Below are positions 1 to 8,142 of a stretch of DNA of 64,000 bases, piece by piece. The notes below the pieces were generated by a model. The model ran no database searches, was not told where the DNA came from, and saw only the letters and a program-made list of their open reading frames with translations. The position numbers and the translations under genes are program-made. Every line of letters starts with the position of its first letter. The first letter of the stretch is position 1. The stretch lies in the NCBI GenBank assembly GCA_036273515.1, contig DASUHM010000088.1, positions 1-64,000 of the forward strand, given 5' to 3'. This DNA comes from Gaiellales bacterium. GTDB lineage: Bacteria > Actinomycetota > Thermoleophilia > Gaiellales > JAICJC01.

Positions 1-18
1 TGTCATCGTCTGTGTCAC

Positions 19-100
19 GGCCAGACCCTCCTCGTCTGCGGTCAGCCGAGGCCCATCCTCGGCCAGACAAACCCGCGATTGCACGATCGAGGGTCTGGCC
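19..100. repeat. 12-bp inverted repeat, widely spaced
   Basis: GGCCAGACCCTC at 19-30 is matched by its exact reverse complement GAGGGTCTGGCC at 89-100. A third partial copy (GGCCAGAC) lies near 61-68. No gene is visible in bases 1-181. The pair could form a long stem upstream of the first lipoprotein gene or be the remains of a palindromic repeat. A TAGGGT hexamer at 131-136 could be a -10 element for the gene at 182. Confidence 0.5.
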
Positions 101-181
101 GCTCAGATCAACCCGCGGCGCGAACCTACATAGGGTCTAGCGCGCCCTCAAGCACCGTCGCCCGCCGCCGATGGCAGGAGG

Positions 182-1669
182 GTGATCTCCTTCCGGATTC
201 CAGCGACCGTCGCCGTGGTCGCGGGGCTCGTCCTCGCCGCGGGCTGCGGGCACGGCGCCGCATCCCGATCGGGCGGCTCCGCGGCGCCGGCCACGCCCGG
301 CGACCCGGGGCCCGGCGCCGCGTTTGCTCCGGCCGGATCGCTGCTCTACGTGCGCACGCCGGGCGCAGGTGCGGCGTGGCAGGCGATGACGCGGGTGCGT
401 GCGCACGTGCGCGGCCTGAACGGCTTCGACCCCGAGGATTCGATGGGCAATCTCGTCCGCTTGATGGTCGGGGCCGACTTCGCCGAAGGGCCGAAGCAGA
501 TGTTCCGCTCGCTCACCGGCGAGTCCTCGGAGGTCGTGGTGTCCCGGCGCGCCGTGCGCGGCGAGGACGGGTCGCCGACAACTGACGCGTTCTTCTACAG
601 CCAGGTGTCGGATCGCGACGGGCTGGCCCGCTGGCTCGCGCCCCACTACACACGCACCGGCTCGGACGGGGCCTTCTCGCTCTATCGCGGCCGCGGGCAT
701 TGGGTCGGGTACTCGGCGCTCTCGGACACTGCATGGCTCTGGGCGGGCTCCGAGACCACGCTGCGTGAGGCGATCGCGACCGCGGCCGGGAAGGATCCGT
801 CGATCGCCTCCGACGGGCGGTTCACCTCGGCGTTCTCCGGTCTCGATGCCCGCGGCGCCGCACTCGTCGGGTACACGCGCGGCGACCTCGCGGGCGGACT
901 TCGCAAGTTGTGGATGCGCGACGGGCAACCCTCGGGAACACAGACCCTCACCGATGCGCTCGGCCTGGCCGACACCGCCTTCGCCATCGGCGCGAACAGC
1001 CGCGGCGTGTGGCTGCGCGCCGCGCCGCACCTGCCGGCGAACGGCTACCGGCCCGGGCCGCTGTTTTCACCCAGTCTCTTCGACGAGGCTCCCGCCGGCT
1101 CCTGGATGTACCTCGGGGTGGCCGACGGGGGCGCGCAGCTGGGTGCATTCGACAGGCTGGTCGCGCCTCTGATGGGGGCAACCACCCCCGATCTCCACGG
1201 CGTCGACCGCCTCCTGCACGACTTCTACGGGCTTGCACCATCCGACCTTGCGGCGATCGGCGCCGGAGAGCAGGCGTGGTTCGTCGGGCCCACTGACGGC
1301 GCGGCGTTCCGCCCCAACGACGCCGACCGCGCGGCCAGGACCCTGGCCGCTGTGGCGGGCCGGTACGCCGGTCAGGGCTTTCAGAGCGGTCGCAACGGCG
1401 ACGTCGTCTGGCTCCACGGCCATCCGGGGTCCGGCAGGGGCCGCGCGCCGGTGCCGTCGATGGCCGCGCTGGTCGACCATGCGGGGCTCGAGGGGCCCGT
1501 CTCGTGGATCGGGGCCGTCAACGTCCGCGGACTCTTCAGCGGATGGTCCGAGGACGGCGCCAATCCGAGCTCGACGCCGCAACAGGCCGTCGTCGGCGCG
1601 GTGCTCACGGTCGCTCCGGGAGCGGCCGGGCGCTACCGCCTCCAGGCGTACCTGGACTTCGGCGCCTGA
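182..1669 (+). CDS. Secreted lipoprotein, DUF3352-like
   Basis: A 495-residue protein with a short type II signal peptide: hydrophobic stretch at residues 9-20 and lipobox LAAGC with the lipidated Cys at about 22. It is then exported and anchored outside the membrane. The mature part starts with a Gly/Ser/Pro-rich linker followed by FAPAGSLLYV, the style of DUF3352 proteins common in actinobacteria, whose function is unknown. The start is GTG immediately after an AGGAGG run, so spacing is poor; a slightly later start is possible but would shorten the signal peptide. It stands alone before tRNA-Gln. The family assignment is from recollection of the motif and is moderate. Confidence 0.75.
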   Translation: MISFRIPATVAVVAGLVLAAGCGHGAASRSGGSAAPATPGDPGPGAAFAPAGSLLYVRTPGAGAAWQAMTRVRAHVRGLNGFDPEDSMGNLVRLMVGADFAEGPKQMFRSLTGESSEVVVSRRAVRGEDGSPTTDAFFYSQVSDRDGLARWLAPHYTRTGSDGAFSLYRGRGHWVGYSALSDTAWLWAGSETTLREAIATAAGKDPSIASDGRFTSAFSGLDARGAALVGYTRGDLAGGLRKLWMRDGQPSGTQTLTDALGLADTAFAIGANSRGVWLRAAPHLPANGYRPGPLFSPSLFDEAPAGSWMYLGVADGGAQLGAFDRLVAPLMGATTPDLHGVDRLLHDFYGLAPSDLAAIGAGEQAWFVGPTDGAAFRPNDADRAARTLAAVAGRYAGQGFQSGRNGDVVWLHGHPGSGRGRAPVPSMAALVDHAGLEGPVSWIGAVNVRGLFSGWSEDGANPSSTPQQAVVGAVLTVAPGAAGRYRLQAYLDFGA

Positions 1670-1722
1670 GCGCCTGGCGGCGCCGCGCTCGGTATACTCG
1701 CTCGGCCCGGCAGCCCGCCCGG

Positions 1723-1793
1723 TGGGGCGTGGCCAAGTGGTAAGGCAACGGGTTTTGGTCCCGTGATCCCTGGTTCGAATCCAGGCGCCCCAG
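1723..1793 (+). tRNA. tRNA-Gln (anticodon TTG)
   Basis: Acceptor arms TGGGGCG (1723-1729) and CGCCCCA (1786-1792) pair fully, with G as discriminator. The anticodon stem CGGG/CCCG encloses TTTTGGT, giving anticodon TTG. The T arm is CTGG-TTCGAAT-CCAG. CCA is not encoded. A TATACT hexamer at 1692-1697 is a likely -10 promoter element. The gene lies between the lipoprotein gene and glmU. Confidence 0.95.
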
Positions 1794-1824
1794 CTTCGAG
1801 CACCGACCGCCCAAGAGCACCGAC

Positions 1825-3156
1825 ATGACCACCTCGCCGCTCGCATGCGTGATCCTGGCCGGAGGCCGGGGGACGCGGATGAAGTCGGCGACGCCGAAGC
1901 TGCTGCACAAGGCGTGCGGACGTCCGGTGCTCGCGTGGGGGCTCGCCGCGGTCGCCGCGCTCGCGCCCGACCGCACCGTCGTCGTGGTCGGGGCCGAGAG
2001 CGAGGACGTGCGCGCCATCCTGCCCGAGGGCGTCGAGGCGGTCACGCAGGCCCACCCGCTCGGCACCGGCGACGCCGCCCGCACGGCGCGAAGCGCCCTC
2101 GAAGGGTTCGCCGGTGACGTCGTCGTCATGAACGGCGACCACCCCCTCACCGATCCGGCCAGCCTCGCCGACCTCGCGGCCGCGCGGGCCGAGGCGGGGG
2201 CGGCGGCAGCCGTGCTGACGTTCAACCGCACCGAGACGATCGGCGCCGATTTCGGCCGCATCGTCCGCGGCCCGGACGGGAGCGTCCAGCGCATCGTCGA
2301 GCTCCGGGACACCTCGCCCGACGAGCGCGCGCTCACCGAGGTCAACTCCGGCATCTACGTCTTTCGCACCGACCTGCTCTGGCCCGCGCTCGAGCGGCTC
2401 TCGACGGCGAACGACCAGGGCGAGCTCTACCTGACCGACGCGGTCGGCCTGCTCGTCGGCGACGGTCAGACGGTCGCCGGCCACCTGCACGACGACCCGA
2501 CCGTCGCGCTCGGCATCAACACGCGCGCCGACCTCGCCGCCGCCTCGGCGCTCCTGCGCGACCGCATCAACGTGGCCCACATGCTGGCCGGCGTGACGAT
2601 CGTCGACCCGGCCTCGACCTGGATCGAGCCCACGGTCAGCCTGGCGGCCGACGCGACGATCGAGCCGTTCACCGTCCTGCGCGGCGCCACCCGGGTGGGC
2701 GCGGGCGCGACGGTCGGCCCGCACGCCGTCGTGATCGACGCGACGATCGGCCCCGGGGCGAGCGTGGGGCCGTTCTGCTACCTGCGCCCCGGCGCCGAGC
2801 TGGCCGACGACGCCAAGGCGGGGACGTTCGTCGAGATCAAGAACTCGCTGCTCGCTGCGGGGGTGAAGGTGCCCCACCTGTCCTACATCGGCGATGCCAC
2901 CATCGGCGAGGGGACGAACATCGGCGCGGGCGGGATCACCGCCAACTACGATGGGCGGGTCAAGCAGCGGACGACGATCGGCAAGGATGTCCACACCAGC
3001 TGCGACAATGTCTTCGTCGCACCCGTGACGATTGGAGACGGCGCGTGGACAGCGGCGGGATCGGTGATCACCGAGGACGTTCCCCCCGACGCGCTCGCCG
3101 TTGCCCGTGCCCACCAGAAGAACATCGAGGGATATGGACGACGAAAGCGCGGTTAG
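1825..3156 (+). CDS. glmU: Bifunctional UDP-GlcNAc pyrophosphorylase / GlcN-1-P acetyltransferase
   Basis: Makes UDP-N-acetylglucosamine, the precursor of peptidoglycan: the C-terminal domain acetylates glucosamine-1-phosphate and the N-terminal domain transfers UMP. The N-terminus shows the nucleotidyltransferase signature LAGGRGTRMKS at residues 10-20 and PKLLH just after. From about residue 250 the sequence becomes hexapeptide repeats of a left-handed beta helix, with KNSLLAAGVKVPHLSYIGD and the NIGAGGITANYDG acetyl-CoA/active-site region near residues 350-385. Length of 443 is slightly under the usual 455-490. ATG start. The 3' end overlaps prs by 23 bases, so the two are probably coupled. 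Confidence 0.97.
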   Translation: MTTSPLACVILAGGRGTRMKSATPKLLHKACGRPVLAWGLAAVAALAPDRTVVVVGAESEDVRAILPEGVEAVTQAHPLGTGDAARTARSALEGFAGDVVVMNGDHPLTDPASLADLAAARAEAGAAAAVLTFNRTETIGADFGRIVRGPDGSVQRIVELRDTSPDERALTEVNSGIYVFRTDLLWPALERLSTANDQGELYLTDAVGLLVGDGQTVAGHLHDDPTVALGINTRADLAAASALLRDRINVAHMLAGVTIVDPASTWIEPTVSLAADATIEPFTVLRGATRVGAGATVGPHAVVIDATIGPGASVGPFCYLRPGAELADDAKAGTFVEIKNSLLAAGVKVPHLSYIGDATIGEGTNIGAGGITANYDGRVKQRTTIGKDVHTSCDNVFVAPVTIGDGAWTAAGSVITEDVPPDALAVARAHQKNIEGYGRRKRG

Positions 3157-4213
3157 TCTCGAGACGCCCCTGCCGCTCTTCCCGGCGGCCGGCATGTCGG
3201 TGGCCACGATGAGCGCGGCCGAGCACGCGAGCTGGATGGAGCGGGCGCCGCACAAGCGGCTCATGCTCTTCTCCGGCCGCTCCAACCCGGCCCTCGGCGA
3301 GGACATCGCCGCCCGGATCGGCATCGAGCTCGGCGACGTCCTCCTGAAGACGTTCACGAACGGCGAGGTCTACGTCCGCTACCAGGAGTCGATCCGCGGC
3401 GCCGACATGTTCATCGTGCAGTCGTGCTCGTCGCCGACCAACGACTCGCTGATGGAGCTCCTGATCATGGCCCAGGCGGCCCGGCTGGCCTCGGCCAAGC
3501 GGATCACCGCCGTCATGCCGTGGTACCCGTACGGCCGCCAGGACAAGAAGAGCATGCCGCGCGAGCCGATCACCGCGAAGCTCGTCGCCGACATCCTGGA
3601 GGCGTCCGGCGTCGACCGCGTCCTGACCATGGACCTGCACGCCGGCCAGCTGCAGGGCTTCTTCGACGGCGCCGTCGACCACATGACCGCCGCGCCGATG
3701 CTGGCGGGCTACTTCAACGACCTGCTCGACGTCGACCGCGAGGACGTCGTCGTCGTCTCGGCCGATGCGGGCCGGGTGAAGCTCGCCAAGAAGTTCTCGG
3801 AGATGCTCGGCGGCCAGCTGGCGCTGATCACCAAGGAGCGGCCGGGCCACCAGGAGGCCGAGGTGACGAACGTCATCGGCCGCGTGCGCGGCAAGGTCTG
3901 CATCCTGCTCGACGACATGATCGACACCGCCGGGACGCTCTGCGCGGGCGGCGTGTCGCTGATGGAGGAGGGGGCGACGCGGGTGTTTGCCTGCGCGACG
4001 CACCCGGTCTTCTCCGGCCCCGCGCTCGAGCGGCTCGAGAAGAGCGTGTTCGAGAAGGTCGTCGTCACGGACACCATCCCGATCAACCCGCTCCACCGCC
4101 CGGACAAGGTGCAGGTGCTGTCGGTGGCGCCAATTCTGGCTGATACCATCTGCAACGTCTTCAACGACGATTCCGTGTCGGGGCTGTTCCACGGCGGGAA
4201 TCAGCTGTTCTGA
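3134..4213 (+). CDS. prs: Ribose-phosphate pyrophosphokinase
   Basis: Makes PRPP from ribose-5-phosphate and ATP in the cytoplasm, feeding purine, pyrimidine, His and Trp synthesis. Visible motifs: KRLMLFSGRSNPALGE near residue 40, the ATP-loop region PYGRQDKKSMPREPI, the metal-binding TMDLHAGQLQGFF, and the PRPP loop LLDDMIDTAGTLC. I chose ATG 3134 because GAGGGA sits just upstream, inside the end of glmU; an upstream in-frame start at 3101 lacks this. The resulting 359 residues exceed the usual 310-330 by an N-terminal extension of about 35, so a start at an internal Met (near residue 24 or 36) is also possible. Confidence 0.96.
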   Translation: MDDESAVSLETPLPLFPAAGMSVATMSAAEHASWMERAPHKRLMLFSGRSNPALGEDIAARIGIELGDVLLKTFTNGEVYVRYQESIRGADMFIVQSCSSPTNDSLMELLIMAQAARLASAKRITAVMPWYPYGRQDKKSMPREPITAKLVADILEASGVDRVLTMDLHAGQLQGFFDGAVDHMTAAPMLAGYFNDLLDVDREDVVVVSADAGRVKLAKKFSEMLGGQLALITKERPGHQEAEVTNVIGRVRGKVCILLDDMIDTAGTLCAGGVSLMEEGATRVFACATHPVFSGPALERLEKSVFEKVVVTDTIPINPLHRPDKVQVLSVAPILADTICNVFNDDSVSGLFHGGNQLF

Positions 4214-4244
4214 TCCCGATCGACGACCGGTGGTGAGATAAGGC

Positions 4245-4967
4245 ATGGAGCGAGTCAAGCTTGAGGTGCGGCTGCGTGAGGGCCGCGGGACGAAGGACGC
4301 CAAGGCGATGCGCGAGGCGGGCGACATCCCCGGGGTCATCTACTCGCAGCAGTCCGAGACCGAGGCCATCGCGATCAACGCGCGCGCGCTGCGCCAGGCG
4401 GTCGGCCACGGCATGCACACGATCTTCGACGTGACCGTCGACGGGAAGAAGACTCGCCCGGCACTGATCAAGGAGTTCCAGCTCGACCCCGTGCGCGACC
4501 GCGTGATCCACGTCGACCTGCACGAGATCCGGCTCGACCAGAAGATCAACACCTCGATCCCGGTGCACCTCGAGGGCCACGCCGAGGGCGTGAACATGGG
4601 CGGCGCGCTCAGCCAGCCGACCCACGAGCTCCACGTCGAGGCGCTCCCGGCCGACCTGGTCGACGCGATCACCGTCGACGTTTCGCCGCTCGAGATCGGC
4701 CAGTCCATCCGGCTCTCCGACATCACGGCGCCCGCCGGGATCACCTTCACGGACGACCCCGAGGGCACGGTGCTCGCGACCATCGCGGCGCCGGTGTCCG
4801 AGGAGGAGCTCAAGACCGAGGCCGAGCTCGAGGCCGACGCCGAGGCCGAGGCGGAGGCCGCCGCGGCTGCGGAGGCTGCTGCCGAGGCCGGCGAGGAGGG
4901 CGAGGGCGCTCCCGCCGAGGGCGGGGAGGGCGAAGCCGCCGCGGCCGAGGAGCCGAGCTCCGAGTAG
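4245..4967 (+). CDS. rplY: 50S ribosomal protein bL25, long CTC/TL5 form
   Basis: Binds 5S rRNA in the large subunit. The first 90 residues match the L25 fold (VKLEVRLREGRGTKDAKAMR, GDIPGVIYS, then LIKEFQLDPVRDRVIHVDL). A second beta domain follows (IPVHLEGHAEGVNMGG ... LEALPADLVD-type segment), as in the general stress protein CTC and Thermus TL5. Residues from about 185 onward are an Ala/Glu/Gly-rich acidic tail. At 240 residues it is at the upper end for the family. It is followed after 12 bases by pth, the order also found in mycobacteria. Confidence 0.95.
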   Translation: MERVKLEVRLREGRGTKDAKAMREAGDIPGVIYSQQSETEAIAINARALRQAVGHGMHTIFDVTVDGKKTRPALIKEFQLDPVRDRVIHVDLHEIRLDQKINTSIPVHLEGHAEGVNMGGALSQPTHELHVEALPADLVDAITVDVSPLEIGQSIRLSDITAPAGITFTDDPEGTVLATIAAPVSEEELKTEAELEADAEAEAEAAAAAEAAAEAGEEGEGAPAEGGEGEAAAAEEPSSE

Positions 4968-4979
4968 GCGGCACGCGGG

Positions 4980-5585
4980 GTGCGCCTCGGACGGCGCGAC
5001 TTCGGCCCGTCGCTCGATCTGCTCGTGGTCGGGCTCGGGAACCCGGGCCCGGAGTACGCCGCGACGCGGCACAACCTCGGCTTCATGGTCACCGACCGGC
5101 TGGCCGAGGAGTGGTCGCTGGGCTGGAAGTCCAAGTTCTCGGGCCGGGTGGCGGAGGGCCGCGACGGCGACGTCCGGCTCGCGCTCCTGCAGCCGCAGAC
5201 GTTCATGAACGTGTCGGGCAAGAGCGTCGCGGCGGCGATGCGCTTCTACAAGCTCGAGCCCGACGCGCTGGTGGTCGTGCACGACGAGATCGACCTCGAC
5301 CTCGGCGACGTGCGGGCGAAGTCGGGCGGCGGCCTCGCCGGCCACAACGGCCTGCGCTCGCTGCGCGAGGCGCTGGGCACGGCCGACTTCGTGCGTGTGC
5401 GGATCGGGGTGGGGCGGCCCGAGCGGGGGGAGCGCCAGCCCGTCGCCGACTGGGTGCTGCGGCCGTTCCCGGCCGACGTCGCCGTGGACGATCTCGTGGC
5501 CCGCGGCGCCGACTGCACCCGGGTCGTGGTCCGCGACGGGGTGGACGAGGCCATGCGCCGGTTCAACGGCACGGGCCCGATGTAA
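4980..5585 (+). CDS. pth: Peptidyl-tRNA hydrolase
   Basis: Releases peptides from prematurely dropped peptidyl-tRNA. Motifs: LVVGLGNPGPEYAATRHNLG (with the catalytic His of RHN), QTFMNVSGKSV, HDEIDLDLG with the catalytic Asp region, and GGGLAGHNGLRSL. A GTG start 12 bases after rplY gives 201 residues, close to the usual 185-195 plus a ten-residue lead. Codons and spacing indicate one operon with glmU, prs and rplY. Confidence 0.96.
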   Translation: MRLGRRDFGPSLDLLVVGLGNPGPEYAATRHNLGFMVTDRLAEEWSLGWKSKFSGRVAEGRDGDVRLALLQPQTFMNVSGKSVAAAMRFYKLEPDALVVVHDEIDLDLGDVRAKSGGGLAGHNGLRSLREALGTADFVRVRIGVGRPERGERQPVADWVLRPFPADVAVDDLVARGADCTRVVVRDGVDEAMRRFNGTGPM

Positions 5586-5612
5586 AGGGTTTCCCGCCGC
5601 GATACGCCCGGG

Positions 5613-5618
5613 TATGGT
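5613..5618 (+). promoter_or_regulatory. -10 element, leaderless start
   Basis: TATGGT lies 7 bases before ATG 5626. This spacing puts the transcript start on or next to the start codon and favours ATG 5626 over the in-frame ATG at 5614, which overlaps the hexamer. Confidence 0.55.
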
Positions 5619-5625
5619 CTGGATC

Positions 5626-6075
5626 ATGAGCACTGGATCGAAAGCCGGGCTGTGGTTCGTCCGCAAGCATCCGCGCAAGGCGGCGAAGGTCGGCATGACG
5701 CTGGCCCGCCACCCCAAGCGCACGGTCACCATCGTGAAGATCGGCCGGGCCGCGCCGGGCATCGTTCGCCAGGCGCGGGATGCGAAGGACGATCCGCGCC
5801 TCCGAGACCATATGAACGAGACCCGCGACGCACTCACTTCGGCGAGCAAGCGCCTGCGCGGGTCGGACGACCTGACCGGCGCGATGACCGACGAGAAGCT
5901 CTGGTCGGAGCTGCGCCGGGCTGCGGCGGCGATGGCGGCCGGCTACGCGGCGGCGCAGTCGCCGAAGCCGAAGCCGAAGCGGCGCCGGCTGCGCAAGCTG
6001 GCGCTCACCGTCGGCGTGATCGGCGCGGGCGCCTATGCCGGGTACCGCGCGACACGCGGCGTCGACCAGGCGTAG
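5626..6075 (+). CDS. Small basic protein with C-terminal membrane segment
   Basis: A 149-residue protein of no family I recognise. It begins MSTGSKAGLWFVRKHPRKAA, is rich in Lys and Arg, and carries a Lys/Pro/Arg stretch (PKPKPKRRRLRKL) at about 113-125. A short hydrophobic segment (LALTVGVIGAGAYAGY) follows before the end, consistent with a membrane anchor whose basic flank faces the cytoplasm. It has its own likely leaderless promoter at 5613 and is followed by palindromic repeats that separate it from convergent genes. Confidence 0.7.
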   Translation: MSTGSKAGLWFVRKHPRKAAKVGMTLARHPKRTVTIVKIGRAAPGIVRQARDAKDDPRLRDHMNETRDALTSASKRLRGSDDLTGAMTDEKLWSELRRAAAAMAAGYAAAQSPKPKPKRRRLRKLALTVGVIGAGAYAGYRATRGVDQA

Positions 6076-6088
6076 GCAACCGGACCTC

Positions 6089-6120
6089 GGGGACTGTCCG
6101 CGCATGCGGGGACAGTCCCC
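6089..6120. repeat. Palindromic hairpin GGGGACTGTCC / GGACAGTCCCC
   Basis: Eleven-base arms at 6089-6099 and 6110-6120 enclose CGCATGCGGG-type loop sequence. It lies in the gap between convergent genes ending at 6075 and 6271. It resembles REP-type palindromes and could serve as a bidirectional terminator. Confidence 0.75.
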
Positions 6121-6193
6121 ATCTTCGTGCACGCGTAGCCCTCGGGCGCCGGCGCCTGGCGCGCGACGCGCGGCGTCGGCGACGAGCGCTGAG

Positions 6194-6266
6194 AACCGGG
6201 GTCAGACCCCGAACGCCGGTCGTGGCAAAGACGTGACGGTTCCGTTCGGGGTCTGACCCCGAACGG
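6194..6266. repeat. GGGGTCAGACCCC-bounded element, copy 1
   Basis: The left palindrome GGGGTCAGACCCC is at 6198-6210 and the right one GGGGTCTGACCCC at 6248-6260, each followed by CGAAC. Between them lies GTGGCAAAGACGTGACGG, similar to the cores of the copies at 24275 and 62697. It sits between convergent genes. Confidence 0.85.
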
Positions 6267-6270
6267 CGCG

Positions 6271-6486
6271 CTAGGCGATCAGGCGGATGCGCGGGCCCTT
6301 GCCGGATGCGGCAGGGGCGGCGACGACGTCGGGCGTGCGCTTGTCGAGGCGCGACTCGAACGCCCGGCGCATCTCCTCGCCGCGCATGTGGGCGGCGTTC
6401 ATTCGCCAGCAGGCGAGCTTGGAGTCGAGACGGCGGACGCCCTCGGGCGGGTCGTAGAGGCGCGCGCGCACCTGGTACTCGCTCAT
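6271..6486 (-). CDS. Small conserved-looking hypothetical protein
   Basis: Seventy-one residues beginning MSEYQVRARLYDPPEGVRRL. The start is fixed by GAGGGG just upstream of the ATG; a longer reading frame has no ribosome binding site. The middle is charged and amphipathic (KLACWRMNAAHMRGEEMRRAFESRL). No family recognised. The stop lies 5 bases from the repeat element at 6194-6266. Confidence 0.6.
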   Translation of the reverse strand: MSEYQVRARLYDPPEGVRRLDSKLACWRMNAAHMRGEEMRRAFESRLDKRTPDVVAAPAASGKGPRIRLIA

Positions 6487-6583
6487 TCCCCTCGCTGCCG
6501 TCCGCATTGCGGCGCAAGGGTATCGAGAACGGCGGACGGAGTAAAGCCCCAACCGTCAAGAAACGGACGGAACTTGCGGTCGC

Positions 6584-7903
6584 CTAGACGACTTGAGGCA
6601 GCGCCCGGAAGATCTCGCGGGCCGAGGCGTATGCCCAGTCGAGCCGGCGCAGCTCCATCCGCTCGTTGGGCGAGTGGATGTTGTCGTCGTCGGTGCCGAA
6701 CCCCGAGAGGATCGTCGGGATGCCGCGGCCGGCGAACGCCGCCGCGACGGGGATCGTGCCGCCGGAGCGCACCGCCAGCGGTCGGACGCCGGTGGCCCGC
6801 TCGATCGCGTCGAAGCCGCTGCGGAGCACCGGGTGCTCGGGGTCCATCCACGCGGGCTGGGCGGGGGGCCACATCTCCACCTCGAGAGTCGCGCCGGCCG
6901 GGCAGGCGTCGCGCAGAGTCCGCTCGAAGAGCTCGGACATCGCGTCGGCGTCCTGACCGGGCGCGAGCCGCAGCGAGACGGACGCGAGCGCCTCCTGCAC
7001 GATGCTCGTCTTGTGCAGGGTGGGATCGCCGGCGCCGAGGCTGTGCACCGTGAGCGACGGCCGCGCGCCGGTGCGCTCGTAGAACTCGTCCCCGGCGGCC
7101 GCGTCGGCGGGAACGGCGCCGGCCTCACGCAGCAGATCGTCGCCCGCGGGCAGCTGCGCCCAGGACGCGCGCTCGGAGTCGTTCACCGGGGCGATGCCGG
7201 CGGAGAACGCCTCGGGCAGGTCGATCAGCCGGGCGAGGACGCGGTGCAGGTCGTGGACGGCGTTCGCCGCCGCGCCGCCGTACATGCCGGAGTGAAGCTC
7301 GCGGCGGCCCGTGCGGAGCCGCAGCTGGGCGCCGGCCAGGCCGCGCAGGCCGGTCGTGATCGCCGGCCGTTGGGCGTCGACCATGCCGCCGTCGAAGATC
7401 ACGGCCGCGCCGAAGTCGCCCTCGACACCGGCCAGGTGGTGGATGACGGAGTGGCCGCCGATCTCCTCCTCGCCGTCGGCGAAGACGCGCACGTTCACGC
7501 CCAGCTCGCCGGCGGCGGCCAGGTCGAGCGCGGCGCGCAGGACGGCGAAGAAGTTGCCCTTGTCGTCCGTCACGCCGCGGGCGTGGATCCACCCGTCGCG
7601 CACTTCGGGCTCGAAGGGGTCGCTGTCCCAGAGGTCGCGCGGCCCGACCGCCTGGACGTCGTAGTGGCCGTAGGCGATCACCGTCGGCGCACCCGCCCGC
7701 GAGGCGGGGATGACGCCGTCGACCAGGGGGTTGCCGTGCTCTGCGGTGACGGCGGCGTCGCCGCCGATCAGGTCGGCGATCCAGCCGGCCGCGGCGCGCA
7801 GCTCGTCGGGATGGGCGCCGTCGCTCGAGACCGACTCGATCCGCAGCAGCTCGTACAGCTGCGCCAGGAAGGCGTCAGTCGTGGCGCTGGGTGTGCTTGC
7901 CAC
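6584..7903 (-). CDS. M20-family metallopeptidase / dipeptidase
   Basis: A 439-residue zinc-dependent exopeptidase-like enzyme that probably cleaves dipeptides or N-acylated amino acids in the cytoplasm. Signature stretches are IAYGHYDVQ (first metal ligands) at about 82-90, RGVTDDKG with the bridging Asp at about 122-129, and DGEEEIGG with the catalytic Glu pair at about 156-163. GGTIPVAAAFAGRGIPTILSG and a late HSPNERM supply the final His. No signal peptide. Its start overlaps the end of the small membrane-protein gene at 7875-8096, so the two are coupled. The true substrate cannot be told from sequence. Confidence 0.92.
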   Translation of the reverse strand: MASTPSATTDAFLAQLYELLRIESVSSDGAHPDELRAAAGWIADLIGGDAAVTAEHGNPLVDGVIPASRAGAPTVIAYGHYDVQAVGPRDLWDSDPFEPEVRDGWIHARGVTDDKGNFFAVLRAALDLAAAGELGVNVRVFADGEEEIGGHSVIHHLAGVEGDFGAAVIFDGGMVDAQRPAITTGLRGLAGAQLRLRTGRRELHSGMYGGAAANAVHDLHRVLARLIDLPEAFSAGIAPVNDSERASWAQLPAGDDLLREAGAVPADAAAGDEFYERTGARPSLTVHSLGAGDPTLHKTSIVQEALASVSLRLAPGQDADAMSELFERTLRDACPAGATLEVEMWPPAQPAWMDPEHPVLRSGFDAIERATGVRPLAVRSGGTIPVAAAFAGRGIPTILSGFGTDDDNIHSPNERMELRRLDWAYASAREIFRALPQVV

Positions 7904-8096
7904 GGGCGATGTCGATCAGCGTCAGCGTCCCGAGCAGCACGGGGATGGAGAGCGCGATGAAGAAGATCGTCGTCAGCGTCCAGTCGTGCCCGGTGGGCTT
8001 GCCCTCGCTGTTCGCCGATGTGTCCGCCGCGAACGCCGCGACGGGCAGTGCGAGCATCAGGACGAATACGTACAGCGAGACGATCAGTCGGCGCAC
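7875..8096 (-). CDS. Small secreted/membrane protein
   Basis: Seventy-three residues with an N-terminal signal-like segment (LIVSLYVFVLMLALPVAAFAAD, cleavage likely after AFA) and a second hydrophobic segment (TTIFFIALSIPVLLGTLTLIDI) near the C-terminus, ending in ARGKHTQRHD. The mature product would be a single-pass membrane peptide with a short outside part. It overlaps the peptidase start by 29 bases and faces mfd across a 46-base divergent gap. Function unknown. Confidence 0.7.
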   Translation of the reverse strand: MRRLIVSLYVFVLMLALPVAAFAADTSANSEGKPTGHDWTLTTIFFIALSIPVLLGTLTLIDIARGKHTQRHD

Positions 8097-8130
8097 CAGG
8101 AGACCTCCGTCGGCAGGGCGGCACGGAGCC

Positions 8131-8136
8131 TACCAT
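8131..8136 (+). promoter_or_regulatory. -10 element of mfd, leaderless
   Basis: TACCAT ends 6 bases before GTG 8143, so transcription would start at the G of the start codon. It sets the mfd start where no good ribosome binding site exists. Confidence 0.65.
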
Positions 8137-8142
8137 GCCCGT

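Noticed and set aside
1633-3357. Long minus-strand frames over glmU, mfd, addB and addA (for example 7768-11139, 27086-30403, 30130-33636)
   Set aside because: They are rich in Arg/Gly/Asp repeats, lack domains, and lie opposite clear genes; GC-rich DNA gives long antisense frames.
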